Of a stretch of DNA of 55,727 bases, positions 28,101 to 43,100 are shown one piece after another. The notes beneath the pieces were generated by a model, which did no database searches, was not told the origin of the DNA, and saw nothing but the letters and a program-made list of their open reading frames with translations. The stretch's first letter is position 1. Each line of letters starts with the position of its first letter. The DNA lies in the NCBI GenBank assembly GCA_027622275.1, contig JAQBZB010000017.1, positions 1 through 55,727 on the forward strand. The letters run 5' to 3'. Source of the stretch: Planctomycetota bacterium. Lineage in GTDB: Bacteria; Planctomycetota; Planctomycetia; Pirellulales; Pirellulaceae. The position numbers and the translations under genes are program-made.

Positions 28101-31100
28101 GCGGACGGTTGGCGGCATCGGCATCCGTGTGGGTCGCACGGACGTGGCCGACGGGCCGGGTATCGATGGCCGAACGACGATCATTTTGGATAGTTCCGTC
28201 AACTGGAACGATCAATTTGGGCTCAGCGACGAAGCGAACCGCGAATCTTGGTTCCGCAGCGTCTTCGATGCGGTCGAACGGCTCTTCGGCATCGGCAACA
28301 CGCTCGACTTGCCGGCCTTGACGGTGACCAGCACCAACAACGCGCAGGTGTTTGACAATACGATCGAGCCGATCTTTCCCGGCGATCACGATATCGTTCA
28401 TTTGCAGCGTTTGTTCCGTCCCGAGAGCAAGGACATCGACCTGTACAAGTTCACGATCGATGTGCCCGCGGGCGGCGCTGGCATCTTTACCGCCGAGACG
28501 TTCGCCGAGCGTCTGGCCAACGCGAGCCAACTCGATACGACGTTGAATCTGTACCGCGAGATCGTCGACGCGAATGGTGTCGTGGTGGGCCGGGAGTTAG
28601 TCGCGCGCAACGACGACTACTACAGTGACGACTCGTATATCGAAGTCAAACTGACTGCCGGGACGTACTACATCGGCGTCTCCGCAAGTGGCAACGACGA
28701 TTACGACCCCATCATCGAAGATACTGGCATCGGCGGCACGAGCGAAGGTGCTTACGAGTTGCGGTTGAATTTCCGCGGGGATGCCGAGTTCAGCATCATC
28801 GACGCCGACAACTACGATCTGACCGGACCTCGACTGAGCGGCGGAGAAAACACGCGGTTAACGACGCGCACTCCGCTGGACGGCAATTCCGATGGAATTC
28901 CGGGCGGTGTTTACAACTTCTGGTTCGAGACACAGCACGAGAATCGCGTCCTGGACGTCCTGGCGGGCACCGCCGGCTTCGTGGATGGTCAAGTCATCAC
29001 CTTGACGGACGGACAAGGAACCTTGCGGAAGTTCGAGATCGATCGGACGGGGAGCGTCGCGCCGGGGAATCGACGAATTGACGTTACCGGCCTGACGGCT
29101 TCGGGGATTGCCCAGCGGATCGCCGACGTGATCAATGCCGAGCCTGGTTTCCTCGTGGGCGTGTCGGCGTTCGGCACCAAGGCGACGTTGACGGGCGAAC
29201 GCAGCATCACGCTCAGCAGCGGCTTTGCCGGGATTGAACTCGGTGGCCGCACGATCTTTGTCGACAAGACGGCACCGACGAATCCCGACGGTTCGTTGTC
29301 GAACCCGTTCAGCAACCTCGCCGGCACATCGGCCGTTAACGCGGTTGGCGTTTCCCACGAGGGTGACGTGATCCGTGTTGTCGGGAACGACGCGGATGGC
29401 AGCAACAGCACGCTGACCGACCGCCTGGCCTACGAGATTGGTTTCAACAATCTGGGCCAACCGTTGCGTGACGGTACGACGTTGGAAGTTCCTCGTGGCG
29501 TGACCATGATGGTCGACGAAGGTGCCGTGTTCAAGTTGCGGCGGGCGCGGATCGGCGTCGGCAGCTCGGCTCCCGGCATCAACCGCAGCGGCGGCGCGTT
29601 GCAAGTGCTCGGCACGCCCAATAACAACGTCTTCTTCACATCCTACCACGACGAGTCGCTCGGTACGGATACGTTCTCCTTCGCCACGACACCGCTGCCG
29701 GGCGACTGGGGCGGCTTGCTGTTCCGCGACGACAATGACCGGAAGGACGGGAACTTTGTCTATGACGAAGAAGGCATCTTCCTGAACTACGTCAACAATG
29801 CCGACATCCGCTACGGCGGCGGCAATGTCGTTATCAACTCAGTCGCACAAGTCATTACACCGATCCATATCATCGATACCCGGCCGACGATCGCGTTCAA
29901 CTCGATCTCGCGCAGTGCCGATGCCGCGATCTCAGCGAGCCCGAACAGCTTCGAAGAGACGAACTTCCACGCTCCGCGTCATCAGAACTTCGCGTTCACT
30001 TCCGACTACGATCGCGTCGGTCCCGATATCTACAAGAACGCGGTGACCGGGAACAGTATCAACGGTTTGTTTGTACGCATTCAGACACCAGCCGGTAACA
30101 CGATCCGAAAGATGACGGTTTCCGGCCGGTTCGACGACCCGGACATCGTGCATGTGTTCGGCGAGAATTTGCAGATTCAAGGAACGCCGGGCGGCGCGCT
30201 GCTCGAAACGCAAGCACCAACCATCGGGTTGATCACGCGGACACCAGTCGCCGGCGGCACGTTGCTCGCTGGGACGTACAACTATCGCCTGACGTTTGTT
30301 GACATTCAGGGGAACGAAGGACCGGTCTCGGCGGCCACGCCGAATGCCACGGCGACCGCGGCCGCGCGATCGATTCGGCTCGCGCAATTGCCGGCTGTGG
30401 CCGGCGATTTCGTGGCTCGGAACCTGTATCGCAGTCGTCCGGACGACAGTTACGAACTCGTCACGCAACTGAACGGCACATCGACGACCTATGTGGACGA
30501 CGGAACGACACGCGGCGGGTCACTGTTTGATCCGCGAGCAACCGCTCCGCGTGTTTCGCAAGTCACTTTCACGCCCGCTGTGGGCGGCGGCGTGTTGGCC
30601 ACGGGCACCCACAACTATCGCGTGACGTTCATTGACGCGCTGGGCAACGAGGGGCCAGCGTCGGAACGGACCGCCAATGTGACGCTCGGTGGTGCCGGGC
30701 AATTGATCCAGCGGTCGGTTCAATTGTCGCAGCTCCCCATCGCGACCGGCAACGACATCGCACGCAATCTGTACCGTCTGCGAGGTGCCGGCGACTATGA
30801 ACTTGTGGCGCGGCTCGATGCCACAACGACGACCTATCTGGATGACGGCACGACTCAAGGCGCAATCCTCAATGATACCGGCATTTCACGGCAGCCTCGA
30901 TTTGATGCCCGCCTGGCAGTTGATCCCTCGATCGTCGTCAAGCTGGACGGGGCGCGTATCGAGACGGGAATCGGAGCGCAATTCATCGCTGAAGGGCATG
31001 AAGGGTTGGAGATCAAGTTCACCAGCCTGCTCGATGACCGCTTCGGGGCGGGCGGTACGTTTGACACGGCCAACGACGGAACGAGTTCTCCAGGGTCGAA

Positions 31101-34100
31101 TAATGAAGCGCAGCCAAGCGACTGGGGCGGCATCATGCTCGCCGAGTACTCCAGCGGCAACATCGATCATGCGTTGTTCGCTTACGGCGGCGGCGTAACG
31201 CGTGTCGAGGGTACCTTTAACGCGTTCAACGTCCTGGAAATCCACCAAGCCGAGACACGGGTCGCGAACTCGGTCTTCGAGAACAACGCCTCGGGACTTG
31301 GCGGCCAGGGGGCCGCGACGAATCCTGGGCGATTCGGCCGCGGCTTCAACGATGCCGGTACGATTTTTGTGCGTGGTGCTCAGCCGATCATCATCAACAA
31401 CATTATTCGGGAGAGTGACGCCGCCGCGATCAACATCAACGTCAATGCGTTGAACGCGGAGTTGCATCGCGACTCGGGACGGACGACCGGGCCGATCGAT
31501 CGTCTGGAAGGATTCCGCGACAACCAAGGACCGCTCGTCTTTAACAACCGTCTGGCGGACAACTCGATCAACGGCATGCTGGTCCGGGGCCAGACACTGA
31601 CCACGCAGAGCGTCTGGGACGACACCGACATTGTGCATGTCGTGCAAGACACGATCTATGTGCCCGACCTGCATACGTTCGGCGGCTTGCGATTGGAAAG
31701 CAACCCAACGTCGAGCCTGGTGGTGAAGTTGCTCAGCGGGGACCGCAACGGAAACGATCCCGCGGTTCCCGATCAAGCCGGCTTCCGCGCGATCGGCCGT
31801 CCGCTGGAGATCGACGACCGCATCGGCGGTGCGATCCAAGTGATAGGGCAGCCGAAGTCGCCCGTTGTGTTGACGTCGTTGAACGACGACACGATCGGTG
31901 CCGGCTTCGATCCGCGGGGTGATGTCCAAGTGCAGACGCGGGACGTCGGCGATAGCTTACAGTTGTTTCAACCCGACTCGAACATCGCAGCGACTCTTTC
32001 CGGTTCGCTGGGCGTCAGCACGGACGCGGTGGGAACGAACGGATCAGGCGTCCTCGACGCGACAATTCCCCCTGGAGCGATCATCGAACTGGCGTTGCTG
32101 CACGTGGCGACGAGAAACGGCACGACGACAACGTTCCCGGCCCCGCCCGCATTCCGTCCGCAGTCGCTTCGCTTCAACGGACAGCTGCTCCCGATTACCT
32201 ATTTATCGAACGTTGACGATTCGAATAACGTCAATTTCGAGACCGGACGAATCGATGTAACGAACATCGTGGCCCAGGCGGTACTCACGGGCGTGGCACC
32301 GAACTTTACCTTTACCGTTGACGAAACTTCCACGGGCTTGCCGAACAACGTCGAGGGAGTCAGCCTGACCGTGGTGTACTCGGACCCGTCGCTGCCGCAA
32401 ACGACGGTGATGATTCTCGACGGCGGCTTGACGGGCGGCAACCCGCTGACCAACACGCTGACGTTCGCACAACCCGTTACCGCGGGCATCTTCGCCGAGT
32501 TGGCCATCGGGATGGCGTTCAGCGATCCTAACTTGCCGGGCACGGGCCAAATAACCGTCAATGGAACGCGGCTGACGAGTTCCGCGGGTGGAGCGGACGA
32601 CTCGTCGCTGCTCGTGCCGACGCCGGGCAACTTCATCACGCTCGGTGGCGTGGGTGATACTTCCGTGAACCCGATTTTGCCAGCGTCCAACCTGTCGCCG
32701 GATGATGAGTTGTATGACCTTAGCCCCTTCATTCCCAACGGCGCGACGCAAGTACGACTCGACCTCGCGAATACGGGTACGAACAACTCGATGTTCCTAG
32801 CGGTCATCACGGTGTCGGGCGATGTGTCGTTAGGGAACGCGGGACGTCCTGGCGAATGGCAAGGGATTGTGCTGGAACAGTACAGCCACGACCGTAACGT
32901 CCAAGCGACGACGGAGCTGGAGCCGCGCGAAGTGATCTCGCCCGGAACGAACGCCACCACCGATAACGCCCAGTTCCTGGGCCAACTCGCTCCGTTCGAC
33001 AAAGGCGGCGACGAGAACCGACGCCTTGGATTCGAGATTCAAGGGTTCTTGAACGACCGTCGAGACTATGACATTTACAGCTTCACCGCCGACGCCGGAA
33101 CGGAAGTTTGGTTCGACGTCGACCGCACGACGCATGCGTTGGATTCGGTTATCGAGTTGATTGATGCCGATGGCACGGTGATCGCCAGGTCAAACGATTC
33201 GTACTTCGAATCGTTAAACGCCAACAACGCCCTCGCACCGGAGCGACGGACTTCCGCCAATCTTTCCGACGCCGAATTGACCGACGCGACGTTGCTGGGC
33301 GGGATTGCTCGCTTGATGCAGAAACGACCGCCGCTGCAAGGCGAAGATTTCTACTCGACCAACCCACGCGATCCCGGCATGCGGCTCGTCTTGCCTGGCG
33401 CGTTGGGGTCGACGAATACCTACCACATTCGGATTCGAAGCGGCAGCGACGACTTAAGCGACTTGAACGGAGGGCTCACCTCCGGGGCCTATCAGCTCCA
33501 GATTCGCCTGCGCGAAGTCGACGAGAGCCCCGGCTCGACGGTGCGTTACTCGAACATTTCGTTCGCGGAAACCGGCATCGAACTCCTCGGGCAGCCGATC
33601 CACTCGCCGTTGCTCGGCGAGTCGGTGGAAGTCGCGGGAGTCAACAACGATTCGACCGCCAACGCGCAAGTCCTCGGCAACCTGGTCGCCATCGATCGTG
33701 CGGCGTTGGGGATCGCTGGAGCTTTGGGATCGAGTAACGATGTTGACTTCTTCCAATTCAATATCAACTTCCAGAATGTCCTGCTCAGCCCCTCGACCTT
33801 GGAAGTTGTCTTCGACATCGACTACGCCGATGGTTTGGCCCGCGCCAACACGACGATGTCGGTATTCGACGCGAATGGTCAGCTGATCCTCACCAGCCGG
33901 GAAGGAAACATTGCGGACGACCGCCCCGGCAAACCTGGCACTTCGCAAATCGATGACTTGTCCCGCGGAACGGTCGGCGGCTCAGACCCCTTCATTGGCT
34001 CGGTCGAGTTGCGTCCGGGAACTTACTTCCTGGCCGTGTCGAGCGACGCAACGATGCCAGTTCAACTCGAGCAGTTCTTCCTGCGCAATCCGATCAATCC

Positions 34101-37100
34101 CGACTTGCGGCTCGAGCCTGTCGATTCCGTTCGCCGGATTGTCGAAGACCACATCAATGGAAATGGTAACTTTGTCTCGACGGCGGACAGCCCTCAGATT
34201 CCGGTCTTCTTGAACAACGCCAGCAAGGTCGAATTCCATCTCGGTGACGTTGCTCTGTACGTGAGTACGCAGCGCAGTCCGTTCGAGACATTCGGCAACG
34301 ACTCTTACGATCTGACAATTGTCGATCCCTTCACGGGTGCGCAAGAGACGTTCGCCGGTGACGACCTCGATTTCGAGATCCGAGACTTTGCGATCCATCC
34401 CAACGGATTGATCTACGCCTACTCGGTCGGGCTCAACGAAACCGATCCAAACAGTCCGTTCGACGCCAATTCCGGCTTGTTCCTGCAGATCGATCCGGCG
34501 ACAGGCGTCGCGACGGTGCTCCGCGACGATGGGATCATCACGTACGAGATCGACCCGGCGAGCACGGCTTCACCACCAAACTCGGTGATCAGCCACGACG
34601 TGCCGCCGCGGATTGGTGACGGCATCCAGTTCAATGCGATCACCTTTGCACAGAACATCGGCTTCGGTGGATTCGCGGTCGGTGATCGAGGATTCAACAC
34701 GCCTCCGCTGCCCGCCGGGCCGACACGCTTTAACAATATCCTCTATCAGTTCATCGCCGATCAAACCGCTGCAAACTTTGGCCAGCCTGTTTCGACGACG
34801 ATCGGCAATCCCATCCTCGGGGACCGCGCCGATGTCGATCCGCCGCCGTTTCTCGACCGGTTATGGGATCAAGCCGGAACGAACATTCGTGAACGCGGTG
34901 AATTGCTCACCAGCCCCCGGATCGTCACCGAAGACGCGACGATTCAAGTGTTTAATTCGAACACGAACGAATTGCAAACCGTCTTCAACATTCAAGATGG
35001 CACGACTTTGTCGGTGCTTGACCGCGGCGTGTCGACGACCTTTGAATTTGACTTCGGATTTGAAGTTCAGCAGCTCGTTGATGGTCAAGACGGCGTCACG
35101 ATTCGAGACGGGAACTTCTTCTTCCTGGACGATAGCCTGTTCCAGTTGAACACGGGCCCTGTCATCGCGGTGATCTCCGATGGCGGCTTCATACGCAGCC
35201 GGACGATCGTCCAGGTTCGTGACGCGGCCGGCCTCAGTATCAACTTCGAGCTTGTCGATGGCGACGCGGTTACCGCCCCGAACATCGCGGTTCCCTTCAC
35301 GGCCGCGTTCCAACCCGATGCGATTGTGACGGCTCTGGCCACCGCGATCAACGGGACGGCGCTTGACGTCCTGGCATTCGTCAGTCCGAATTCGGGGCGT
35401 TTGACCCTGGTCGATCCGACGGCGGACATCAATGGTCAGTTCGGTCAGGTTGGAGCAACGGTCAGCTTCGGGAACGCCAATCAGTTTAATGGCTCGATAC
35501 CTCAGGTGTCGCCGGGCATTCGTGTCGAAGGGGACAACGGCGAGGCACCGATTCTGCAGGCGGGTGCGGGCGACAACTTCGCCGACGGCATGACTTTCCG
35601 AATCGACACCCGGAGCACGCAAGGCGTGCCGGTGACATTCGAGTTCGAGAGCGGCTATGTATTGCAGGTGCCGCAGACCTTCGCGATCCAGGTGCCGTTC
35701 GCCGGCGGCCGCGTCATTAGTGATGGCGAGATCTTCACGATCGACGCCAATTCAAACGATGCGAATCCGCCCTTGCGATTCGAATTCGAAAGCACGGACC
35801 TGAACAACGGCGTCGCGCCTGGGAGCATCGCCATCAACATTAGCGGCCGCAGCACCCAGACCCAGGTTTCCGATCAAATCGTGGCCGCGATCACAACCGC
35901 GGTTCCGACACTGAGTGCGAGCAATCAAGGCAACGGTTACGTGCATCTTGGCGTGACTGGCATCGAGTCGTTAAACACCGCACAGAGCGTGAGTTTGACG
36001 CAAGTTGGTCAACAACGGCCGATCGGTGACGGCGAGATATTCCGCATCGGAAACGGCACCTTCACCCGCAGCTTCGAATTCGACTCGGATGGCAACACTT
36101 CCGGCGTGGGCTCGGTCATCAACGCGGCTCGATCCTTAACCGCCGATCAAATCGCGGTGAACGTAGCGGCCCAGATCAACGGTTTCTCCCTGGGCTTTAC
36201 ATCGGTCTTCTTGGAAAATGGAAAAGTCGCGGTACACGATCCTCGATTTGCCGCGCCGACGCCGGTACTAACGGTCACGAATGCCCCGAGTCTGATCGTC
36301 ATCGGTTCGCCGGGAGTCGTCCAGCCTCCAACGGTCCAACGCCCTCACGTTCCCGTTCCGTTCCTCCCTTCTTCCACGTTCAGTGCCCAAGCGGTCATTC
36401 AGGAAATCACCGCCGCGATAAACGCGGCGAGTGCGGCGCCTCAGGTCATACCCGTTCCCGACGGTTCCCTTCTTCGAGACGGCTTTTTTAATGTCGTCGA
36501 TGACAACGGGATTCTGTACGTCTTCGAGTGGGATGATCAGACGGCCGCCAATCGGCCGCCAAACACCATCTCGATCACGCCCACTCCTCCCGGCTTTGCG
36601 GGCGTACCGGACCCGGACTGCATCAACGCAAACTATCCAGCCGGATCAACGTGCATTCTGGTGCCCTTCATCCGCGGCGGCACAACGGTCGTTGCGACTG
36701 CTCAGGGACCGGCGGCGGGTCCTCCGATCGTCGCGACAACGGCGAATCAAAACGCACAGGAATTGCTGCTCGCGATTCAGAATCGGAACACGCCGGCCAA
36801 TCCGCCCAAGTCGGTGCGTGTGCAACGCGGCTTCGGTAATCTCGTCAGTGAAGCCGTCGTGGTCAGCCTGCACAATCTAGAGGCAACGGCGGAAGCCGTC
36901 GGCGATAAAGTTGTCGTCAATGGCTTGGCTCCATCCTCCGTGGGAAGCAACATTTACACTCCCGGCACGGCACCTTTGACGCGCCTAGTCGTCGATGGAT
37001 TGATCCAGACGCAGGAATTCACGTTCGACGCGTTGAACAACGACATCACGTCCGATCAGATCGCACGGGACGTTGCCGCCGCGATCTCTGCGACACCTAA

Positions 37101-40100
37101 CTACACGGCAGGCGGCGCTTTCGACCGGATCAATTTCCACGGCGCGCAAACCGTCGACTTCTCGGGCGTTCAAGTCAATGGTCAGCGGCTTTGGATCCAA
37201 CTTGGCAGCGTCCCCGGCGTCGCGCCCGGTAACGAGCGCATCGAAGGACTCGCCAGCGATACCGCGCAAGACATGATCCCGATTGGTGCGCAAGTGCTGA
37301 CGGTGTCGGGCGAAGTGCCAAGGAACATAGCCGCCGCGATTAATTCGGTCTTGGGGCCGGCCATCACTGCCACGACGCTGAACGAATTCATTACGCTCAG
37401 CCAAGGCGTCGCGATCGTTGATCCTCCGTTCTCGACGGCTGGCGAGGGGCCTGGTGGCCGAGTTACCGGCATCGCGGAAGTCAACAACCGGCTTTACGTC
37501 GTGAGCGACAATGGCGGCTTCTATGTGGTCAACAACCCCACCTCGGCAAGTCCCCGCTTCGACCGTAGTCTGATGACCGGGGCGACCACAACATACGTCC
37601 GCAATTCAGCCGATGACTTGGTGGGAATTCGGTTTGCCGGTCTAACCGCCGGTCCGGCCAATGTCGAGAACGGCGCTTTCGCGAATATGCTGTTCGCCAT
37701 TGACGTCCAGGGCCGGCTGTTCGCGTTCGATGTTCCTGTGCCGGGGCAGGAGAGCACGACTGGCGGCGAACTGCAACCGATCTTCCTCGACGGCGAGACG
37801 TTCGTTTCCACCGGCCTGACGAATGTCACCGGACTCGAATTCTCGACGCTCGACCAGAATCTTTTCCGTATCAGCCCCAACCTGCCGGGCTTCCAGTCCC
37901 CGACGGAGGTGGATGTCCGGCTCGGTATCGCAAACGCCAATCGCGATCCGATTTTCGTCAACCAACAACAACAGGCTCCTGGACACGGGGTGAATCCGGC
38001 TTTCGATAACAGCCGCACTTCAGGCAGTCTGCCGCAGAGCGTGGAGGAAGGCCGAAACAGCTTTGTCTTTGGACAAGGGACCGTCAACGGCGTTCCCCGC
38101 GGTTATGACTTCCCGGGCGGTGCCTATGGATCGTTGGTGAGTAACGAATTCGATCTTACGGGCTACAGCGCCGCGGATCGGCCGGTGCTCTATTTCAACT
38201 ATTACGCGGCGACCGAGAACAAGGATTTCGAGCCGTTCAATCAACTCGATCCGCTCGTCCGCGACTCGTTCCGGGTGTTCATCGCGGACAACAGCGGCGA
38301 CTGGCAGTTGCTTGGCACGAACGACGAGTTTGACGATGGCCCCGGGGGCATCACGGACGAGATCAACGACATCAGTCAGTTCGAGGTCCAAAAGGCATTC
38401 GACTTCCGGACAACGGCCGACTGGCGGCAAGTTCGCGTCCCGCTGGACGAGTACGCTGGCCGTGAGAATCTGCGGTTGCGGTTCGACTTCTCGACCGCCG
38501 GCGAAATGAACGTCGGTTCCGTATCCACCACGGGCAGCGAGTTGCGGGCCGTGGCCGGCGTTTACATCGACGATGGCGATACATTCGTGATCGACAATCG
38601 GATCATCGAGTTCGATTCCGGCTTCACCTTGGTCACGCCGTCCGGTTCCGCGATCCCGTCTCGCGAAACGCTGACGATCACCGACACCGCCGGCCAAACG
38701 GCGGTCTTCGAGTTCGTCGACAACAATGACTTCCCGCAGACCATCATCACACCGAACGGTGCCTCTCTGGCGGAAGGCGATACATTTACGGTCGGTCAAG
38801 GAGCAACGTCGGCACAGTTCGAGTTTGACAGCGGCTTCCTCGTCCAGCTTCCGGCGTCCAATCTGATCGCCGATGAAGAGTTCTTCGTGGTGAATGATGG
38901 CACCGGCAGCGGCGATGTCGTCTTTGAATTCGACAAGGACGGCACCTTGCTCGATCCGACGGCGCTTCGGATTGGAATCGTCGACGACTTGACAATCCGG
39001 GTTCCGGCGAGCGGTGCCGCGGGCCTGGTCGACGGCGATCAGTTCTCGCTCGACGACGGCAACGGAGCCGTTGTGTTCGAGTTCGACCGCGATGGTATGA
39101 CGAATCCAGGTACGGTCGCGATCAACATTCTGAATCCGATCGAGATACTGCTTCCGCCAGCGGGCGGCGGCTTCGGCGGCGTACGCGACGGTGATTCGTT
39201 CTCGATTGACGTGGACTTTAACGATCTCATCCCACCCGTCGTGTTCGAGTTCGACAGTACAGGAACGACGACGGCTGGCAACATTCCGATCGCCTTCGAC
39301 AACTTCACAACGCAAAGCGTACTCGCCCAGCGCGTGGTCACGGCGATCAGTACCGCCGCCTTGGGACTGACGCCGGTCGATGCGGGTAACGGAATCGTGC
39401 GGTTACTGGGCATCGGCCCGACGAACGCCGTTGATGTCTCGTTGACGCCGAGCGCCTCGCAGCAGGCGGCAGGTCTTTCGCAAGATGATATTGCGAATCT
39501 GATCGTGACTGCCGTTCAGCAAGCCAACCTCAATGTCGTGCCCACCAACACGGGCAACGGCCTTGTTGTCCTGCTCGACACGACGACAGCGCACGTTCTG
39601 AATACGGGCGGATCGGTGTTCTTGACTCAGACGACGACGCCGAAATCCGCGGATGACGTGGCGAATCGTGTCTTGAATGCGATCCAAAGCCGATTCCCCG
39701 CGCCTAACTTCGTGCCGCTCAATCTGGGCGGCGGCTTGTTCCAGTTGCAAGGCGCGTTGAGCCACACGGTCAGCGCCGCCACGAGCAGCTTGATTCAATC
39801 CAACGTACTTCCGTTCATCTTGACGGTCCCAGCGAACGGTGCCGCCGGCATCACGGAAGGTGAAACATTCACGATCCGCGACAATCAAACGAACGACTTG
39901 GTCACGTTTGAATTCGACACCAACGGCTCGGTGGCGGGTGCCAATCGTGCCGTGACGATCGTGGCCGGCAACAGCGCCGATCAAGTCGCCAATGCCATCG
40001 CCCTGGCCATCGAACAAGCGGTCACGGCGGGCTTGTTGACGGGATTGACTCCCGTGACGATCGGCGGAGGCATCGTCCATGTTGGCGGTACGGTCGGCAC

Positions 40101-43100
40101 GTCGCACACCATCGACATGTCCGGGACCGCCAATGCAACACAGATGGGATTGCCCGGCGTCGGCCCGGGCAACTCGGCCATTGGTTTCTTGCCGACCGAT
40201 ACGGCCGACCAGGTTGCGATTCGAGTTGCCGCGGCGATCAACCTGAATGCCGCGCTGTCGGTCAACGCCACGATCGACACCGTGATTGGAAATGGAGTTC
40301 AGCTCGGAGGCAGCACCTTCAACCCCGGCAACTCGCCGCTGATTCCTCAAGGCAACATTCCGATCTTCGTCGATCCGTTGCAAACCCCGGCTGACGTCGC
40401 GGAACAGATCGCACAAGCCATTCGGTTAAGCACGCTCGGTGCCACGGTCATTCCACATCTCAACAATCATCCGAACCTTGACGCGAACCGCATCAATCTG
40501 GAGGGTGCCGTGGATGTCGTGGTGAGCGGCGGGGCCGCCGCACAATTGCTAGTCGTGAGTGACGTCGGTGTCACGGGGAACAATGTTCCGGCCGTCATCA
40601 ATTCGGGGATGTCGCGGATCGAAGTTGCGACCGTCATCGACGCGGTCTTGGAAGACCTGTTCTTCGACCCTCAGATCGTGGCCGGCTTTGGCCTGGATAT
40701 CTTTGACGGCGATACGTTCATTCTCGAAGACAACGTCAACGCGCCCGTGACATTCGAATTCGAGAGCGGATTTCTCTTACAGATACCGCCAGCCGGCAGC
40801 AATGAAGCCTTCGGCGGCATTCAAGACGGCGTTACTTTTACGATCACGGATCCGAACGATCTGAGCCAATTGCCGCTGGTGTTCGAATTCGACAAGGACC
40901 ATCTGAACAGCCCGTTCGGCTTCCCAACGGTCACGGCCGGAAACACGCCGATCCTCATTCCCGATAACGCTTCGGCAAGCACGTTGGCACGAGCCATCGC
41001 AAGCGCCGTCGCCGCAAATCCCAATAGTGCGGCTCTCGGCTTGGCACCCCGAGCCCTGAATGCCGGGTTGGTACAGCTTGGCGGTCGCACTGGTCAGATA
41101 CTTTCCGTCACGCCTGGCAGCGGTCTGACGCGAACGTCGTCGACACCTTTCGTCCTGGAAATCCCAGCCGTCGGCGGGAACCAGGAACTGGGCGGCATTC
41201 GGGACGGTGCGACGTTCACGATCACCGATGGCGCGAACAGTGTCACCTTTGAATTCGACAAGAACTTCACCGTCAGCAGGGACGCGAATGGCAACATTCA
41301 TCGCCGCATCGGCATCACGCGGAACTCTACTCAGACGCAAGTGGCAAGTGCGATTCTCGCCGCCCTCAACCGGCCAACGCCCTTTAACGATCCGTTCCCA
41401 GTCAGCCTCACCGCGGACCTCGGCATCGACCTGCAGAACACGGTTGCGTTGAGCGGCGGATCGAGAGTCCGGATCGCGGGCGTGCCCGGTTCGCGCGTCG
41501 AAATGAGCGTCGGGAACAACGTGACGCAACCGATTTCCGAACCCGGCGTCCATCCCACCGTGTCGATCTTCGTGCCCGAAACCTTGACGCTGCAGATCCC
41601 CGAGTTGCTGCGGCTGCATGTGCCGGCCGCGGGCGGACTGACCGGCGGGGTCGTTGACGGAGACACATTCCTCTTAGACGACGATGCGACTGACATCGTC
41701 CCCGGACTGGTCTTCGAGTTTGATAACGACGGCACCGTCGGTGTCGATTCAAATGGGATTCAACACGTCCCGGTCATCTTCACCAACACCGATCGCGCCG
41801 ATCAGGTTGCGTTGTCGATCCTGGATGCCATCGCCACACGACCGCAGCTTGCCCTTTTTCCGACGAAATTCGGTGGAGACGGCAACATCGATTTTGGGGG
41901 GACGGGGAGTGTGCTGACGCTTCCGGTTGGCACTCCGTTCATTCGGACGGGACCCTTCGCGTTCCAAGTTCCCGCCGCGGGTGCTGGGCTGGGTGGTGTC
42001 GCGGACGGAGCAACATTCACGATCGATCTCGATCCGCTCGACGCGACTCCCGCGACGAGGTTCGAATTGGATTCCAACGGCAGCTTCAATGGCGCGAATG
42101 TACCGGTTGGGTTCGTGGGAACCGACGATGCGAATCAGCTCGCGAACCGGATAATCACACAAGTTAGAACAACATTCCCCACGCTTTTTCCGACTCTCAT
42201 CAATGGACCATCGGGCCTCGAAATTGGTGGTTTTGCCAATACGTCGCTGACTACCAATGATGCCGCGTTGGGCATTCGTGGTCATCTCACGCAGACTGGC
42301 AAGGCGGGCGCGTTAGTCGATAGCAATTTCACGAGCTTTGTCATTCGAGATGGTATCAATCCGCAAGTCATTTTCGAGTTTGACCTCGATGGGGCCAGGT
42401 CGCCGTTCAACGTACCGGTTATCTTGAATGCGTCCCCGACGTCTCAGAATCTGGCGACGACCAATCAGATCGCCGGTGCGATCATCAACGCGATCGCGGG
42501 TGCCGGCGTAGGGTTGTCACCGCGGAATCTAGGTGGTGGCGCCATTCATCTCGGCGGTACCGCCCTGCATCAACTGGATACCGAATTCTCCCAGACACCC
42601 GTCCCGGGCCAACGCGGACCGGTTGGTCTCACGCAGTCGGGCCGCGGTGGGCCGATCGCCGATGGCGAAATGTTTACGGTGACCAGCGCCGGTTCCGACA
42701 TCGTCTTTGAATTTGACAACGATGTGGTCTGGGATGCCGCCAACGTGCGAGTTCCCTTCACGCCCAACCAGACGACGAGCGAAGTCACGCAGACGATCAT
42801 CACCGCGCTACGAAACAACGTCGGCAACTTGTTCCCGCGAAACTTTGGCAACGAGCTCGGGGTCATCGACTTTGGCGGCGACGAGAATCATGTCCTGGAT
42901 ACTTCGGGAACGGCGAACTTGTCTCAGGACGGACTTGTCGGCAGCCAATCGCCCCGCGTGCCGGTTGTGTTTTCCCCGTCGTCGCAATTCCTGGGTGCGG
43001 ACGTCGCGCAGGCGGTTGCGACTGCCGTCAATAACACCGCGCCGAGCCTTTCGATTTTGCTGGACATCAGTGCCGCGGTCCGAACCGTCGCTGGCCGCAC

